This document shows positions 61,776 to 64,000 of a DNA stretch of 64,000 nucleotides, one piece after another. Within the stretch, counting starts at the first letter, position 1, and each line of letters begins with the position of its first letter. The notes beneath the pieces were generated by a model that saw only the letters and a program-made list of their open reading frames with translations, was not told the DNA's origin and did no database searches. The translations under genes were made by a program, and so were the position numbers. The DNA comes from Verrucomicrobiota bacterium (lineage in GTDB: Bacteria > Verrucomicrobiota > Verrucomicrobiia > Opitutales > Opitutaceae), in contig JAEYWP010000030.1 in the NCBI GenBank assembly GCA_023428905.1, forward strand, positions 1 to 64,000, written 5' to 3'.

Positions 61776-62891
61776 ATGAAATCACCGCTGCTGCTCCCGG
61801 CCGATCCGAAGGCCAACTTCCTGGCCCACGAGGCCGAGATTCGCGCTGCCATCGATCGGGTGCTGGCCAGTGGCCACTATATCCTGGGCAGGGAGGTGGA
61901 CGCCTTTGAGCAGGAGTTCGGCGCCTACCTCGGCGGCGCGAATGTCATCGCGGTGGCCAACGGGACAGAGGCGCTCGAGATCGCTCTCCGCGCGCTCGGC
62001 GTCCGAGCCGGGGACCTCGTGGTCACGGTGGCGAATACCGTCACGGCCACCGTCGCCGCGATCGAGCAGATCGGGGCGCGCGCCTGCTTTGTCGACGTAT
62101 CCGACGATCTGATGCTGATGGACCCCGCGGCCCTCGACGCGGCGCTCCGCGGGTCGGCCCGGGGTGCGAAGGCGGTGATTCCGGTGCATCTTTACGGGCA
62201 TCCCGCGCCCATGCCGGAGTTGCTGGAGATTTGCCGGGCCCACGGAGCCCGGGTGCTGGAGGACTGTGCCCAGGCACATGGGGCCGAGATCGGCGGGCGC
62301 AAGGTGGGCTCCTGGGGAGATGCCGCCGCGTTTAGCTTTTACCCGACCAAGAATCTGGGAGCCCTCGGGGATGGGGGAGCGATCTCCACGAACGACCCCG
62401 GTCTCGCCGAGACGGTACGGCTGCTCCGGCAGTACGGGTGGCGGACGCGTTATGTTGCCGAGGTGCCGGGGCGCAACAGCCGGCTCGACGAACTGCAGGC
62501 AGCGATTCTTCGGGCCAAGCTCCCGTACCTCGAGGAGGAGAACGGACTTCGAAACAAGCTGGCCGACATTTATCATAAGAGACTGGAAGGACGCTGGATG
62601 CGCCTGCCGCAGGCCGCTTCCGGTTGTCGGCATGTTTACCATCAGTTCGTCATCCGCACCCGGGAGCGGCCGGCGGTACAGGCGCACCTGCAGGACCATG
62701 GGATTTCAGCCTCGGTCCTGTATCCCGTTCCCCTGCACCACCAGCCGGCCTACAGCGACCGCACCCTGCGATTGCCCGTGACCGAACGTGCCTGCGAGGA
62801 GGTGCTCTGCCTGCCCTGCCACCCCGGGCTCAGCCCGGGCGACGTTGACAGGGTGTGTGCAACGCTGCTGGACTGGCCGCCCGCCCCATGA
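61776..62891 (+). CDS. DegT/DnrJ/EryC1/StrS-family sugar aminotransferase
   Basis: PLP enzyme that transaminates keto-sugar nucleotides for deoxyamino sugars in O-antigen-like glycans. The 371 residues show VIAVANGTEALEIALRALGV, VEDCAQAHGAEIGG-like VLEDCAQAHGAEI, the PLP lysine K192 in FSFYPTKNLGALGDGGA, and GRNSRLDELQAAILRAKLPY. The C-terminal cap with RTRERPAVQAHLQDHGI is usual. Its stop overlaps the GT2 start by 4 bp (ATGA), so the two are cotranslated. Confidence 0.95.
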   Translation: MKSPLLLPADPKANFLAHEAEIRAAIDRVLASGHYILGREVDAFEQEFGAYLGGANVIAVANGTEALEIALRALGVRAGDLVVTVANTVTATVAAIEQIGARACFVDVSDDLMLMDPAALDAALRGSARGAKAVIPVHLYGHPAPMPELLEICRAHGARVLEDCAQAHGAEIGGRKVGSWGDAAAFSFYPTKNLGALGDGGAISTNDPGLAETVRLLRQYGWRTRYVAEVPGRNSRLDELQAAILRAKLPYLEEENGLRNKLADIYHKRLEGRWMRLPQAASGCRHVYHQFVIRTRERPAVQAHLQDHGISASVLYPVPLHHQPAYSDRTLRLPVTERACEEVLCLPCHPGLSPGDVDRVCATLLDWPPAP

Positions 62892-63922
62892 GCAGTCCAG
62901 CTCCAGCGCTCAGCTTCGTCATACCCCTGTATTTTAGCGCCGCCACGATCGAAGGGCTGGTCCACCAGATCGAGGGCCTGTCTGTCCCGGGCGGTCATGA
63001 GATCGTGTTGGTCAATGATGGCAGCGGCGATGCCACCGAGGAGGTCTGTCGCCGGCTTCTCGCCGCGGCGCGCGTGCCGATCACGCTCGTGAGCCATGCC
63101 CGCAACTTCGGCGAGCACAACGCGGTATTGACGGGTTGGAGACACGCGAGGGGTGCCTACCTCGTGAATCTCGACGACGACGGTCAGAACCCGCCCGAGG
63201 AGGCCCTGAAGCTCTGGGCCCTGGCGAAGGAGAAGTCGCTCGACGTCGTCTACGGCCACTACGGCGAGAAACACCACGCCGCCTGGCGCAACCTCGGCAG
63301 CTGGCTGACCAACCGGATGACCGACGTCGTCCTGGACAAACCGCGTGGTTTTTATCTCTCGAGTTTTCGCTGCGTCAGCGCGTTCGCGGCGCGGGAGGCG
63401 GCCCGCCATGCCGGCCCCCAGCCGTATATCGACGGGCTGCTCCTGCAGGTGACGCAGCGCATCGGCGCGGTCACGGTCTCCCACGCGGATCGTGTGGCAG
63501 GGGAAAGCGGATACACGCTCCGGCGGCTGGTGCGCCTGTGGATGAGCGCCTTCATCAACTTTTCCATCATGCCTCTCCGGATCGCCACCGTCCTCGGGCT
63601 GGTGATGGCGGCGGGTGGTTTCGCCGCCATCGGGTTCGTGGTGTACTGGCGGCTGACCAACCAGGGACCCGAGTTCGGATGGGGCTCGCTGATGGCGGCT
63701 CTGCTTTTGTTTTCCGGCGTCCAGTTGATGTTGCTCGGTGTGATCGGCGAGTATCTCGGCCGGATGTTCAACGCGATCAACCAGCGTCCCCAGTCGGTCG
63801 TACGCGAGGTGCTGCGAAGTCGGGAACGCGCCGCTGACGACCAGCGCTGCAGTCCGTCAGGCCTGGCCGAGGAGGCTTTCCCAGCGCGCGAGCTCGCGGT
63901 CTATCGCGTGATGGATGCCTGA
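62888..63922 (+). CDS. GT2-family glycosyltransferase, dolichol/polyprenyl-phosphate type
   Basis: 344 residues. The GT-A domain has FVIPLYFSAATIEGLVHQIE, LVNDGSGDATEEVC, the DxD-region VNLDDDGQNPPEEAL and VYGHYGEKHHAAWRNLGSWL, then two C-terminal membrane helices (IATVLGLVMAAGGFAAIGFV; MAALLLFSGVQLMLLGVIGEY). This is the architecture of polyprenyl-phosphate sugar transferases such as GtrB/ArnC. The ATG at 62888 overlaps the aminotransferase stop. The last 25 residues or so run over an opposite gene end (see 63857), so the true C-terminus may be shorter or the overlap may be real. Confidence 0.93.
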   Translation: MSSPAPALSFVIPLYFSAATIEGLVHQIEGLSVPGGHEIVLVNDGSGDATEEVCRRLLAAARVPITLVSHARNFGEHNAVLTGWRHARGAYLVNLDDDGQNPPEEALKLWALAKEKSLDVVYGHYGEKHHAAWRNLGSWLTNRMTDVVLDKPRGFYLSSFRCVSAFAAREAARHAGPQPYIDGLLLQVTQRIGAVTVSHADRVAGESGYTLRRLVRLWMSAFINFSIMPLRIATVLGLVMAAGGFAAIGFVVYWRLTNQGPEFGWGSLMAALLLFSGVQLMLLGVIGEYLGRMFNAINQRPQSVVREVLRSRERAADDQRCSPSGLAEEAFPARELAVYRVMDA

Positions 63923-64000
63923 GAGGGCTTCCGGCGGCGGGGAACGGCGCAAGCCGAGGGCGTGGCAGAGCACGCGCCAGGCCCCCAGCGGTGACGAGAA
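63857..64000 (-). CDS. Partial gene, C-terminal 47 residues, running off the window
   Basis: On the minus strand a frame enters at base 64000 and ends with a TGA at 63857. It reads as plausible protein (PLGAWRVLCHALGLRRSPPP, then AIDRELARWESLLGQA), with helical character. It would overlap the end of the GT2 gene by 66 bp in convergent orientation. The function cannot be told from this fragment. Confidence 0.4.
   Translation of the reverse strand, partial: FSSPLGAWRVLCHALGLRRSPPPEALSGIHHAIDRELARWESLLGQA

Overview
The window looks like a chromosomal segment of a verrucomicrobial bacterium, most likely Opitutales/Opitutaceae. I infer this from the high GC content, a fused CcoN-CcoO oxidase, a fused BatB/BatC protein, the TGS-less ThrRS and several proteins of unknown type in RG-rich or very acidic form. 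No search could be run, so the placement is an inference. Most of the window is housekeeping sequence with dense operons. No phage, CRISPR array, rRNA or intact insertion sequence was seen; only bases 1-256 look like mobile or repeat debris.

Layout. Bases 1-256 hold a hairpin, an IS21-like repeat pair, tandem repeats and a second hairpin. 257-4227 (minus) encodes a TPR protein, thrS and cysS. 4368-7145 holds hemB, a small membrane protein, a Wza-like export lipoprotein and a protein with a long acidic tail. 7495-11532 holds pyrD, sucCD and a small helix-turn-helix regulator. 11750-24451 is a nitrogen-acquisition block: a sigma-54-like promoter, a beta-barrel porin, the urea ABC transporter urtABCDE and urease ureABCEFG plus ureD. 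24471-25602 holds cysE and a tRNA-Leu(GAG). 25786-30069 holds an RG-rich unknown protein and tsaE/thiL/CPBP protease. 30185-32935 encodes a membrane-anchored pseudokinase. 32963-35760 (minus) is pyrR-pyrB-pyrC. 36003-38853 holds an exopolysaccharide priming transferase and a GT4 glycosyltransferase. 39051-48966 is a cbb3 oxidase locus led by a PocR-AraC regulator. 49066-57807 (minus) holds an exported aldose epimerase and a moxR/bat operon. 57988-64000 holds a PEGA lipoprotein, a MOSC protein and an envelope-glycan cluster.

How the genes work together. The porin, Urt transporter and urease form one pathway: urea crosses the outer membrane, is pumped into the cytoplasm and is hydrolysed to ammonia. 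The genes all face one way, and the sigma-54-like site at the head suggests nitrogen control. The cco locus carries both the oxidase structural genes and the copper and assembly machinery (ccoG, ccoI, a SafE-like protein). Two promoter-like repeats built on TGYGCA suggest control by the PocR-AraC protein. Several enzymes of envelope glycan synthesis are scattered over three sites.

The most unusual items are the transmembrane pseudokinase, the RG-rich protein at 25786, the shortened mono-haem CcoP beside a CcoNO fusion, and the long inverted repeat at 40476-40545.
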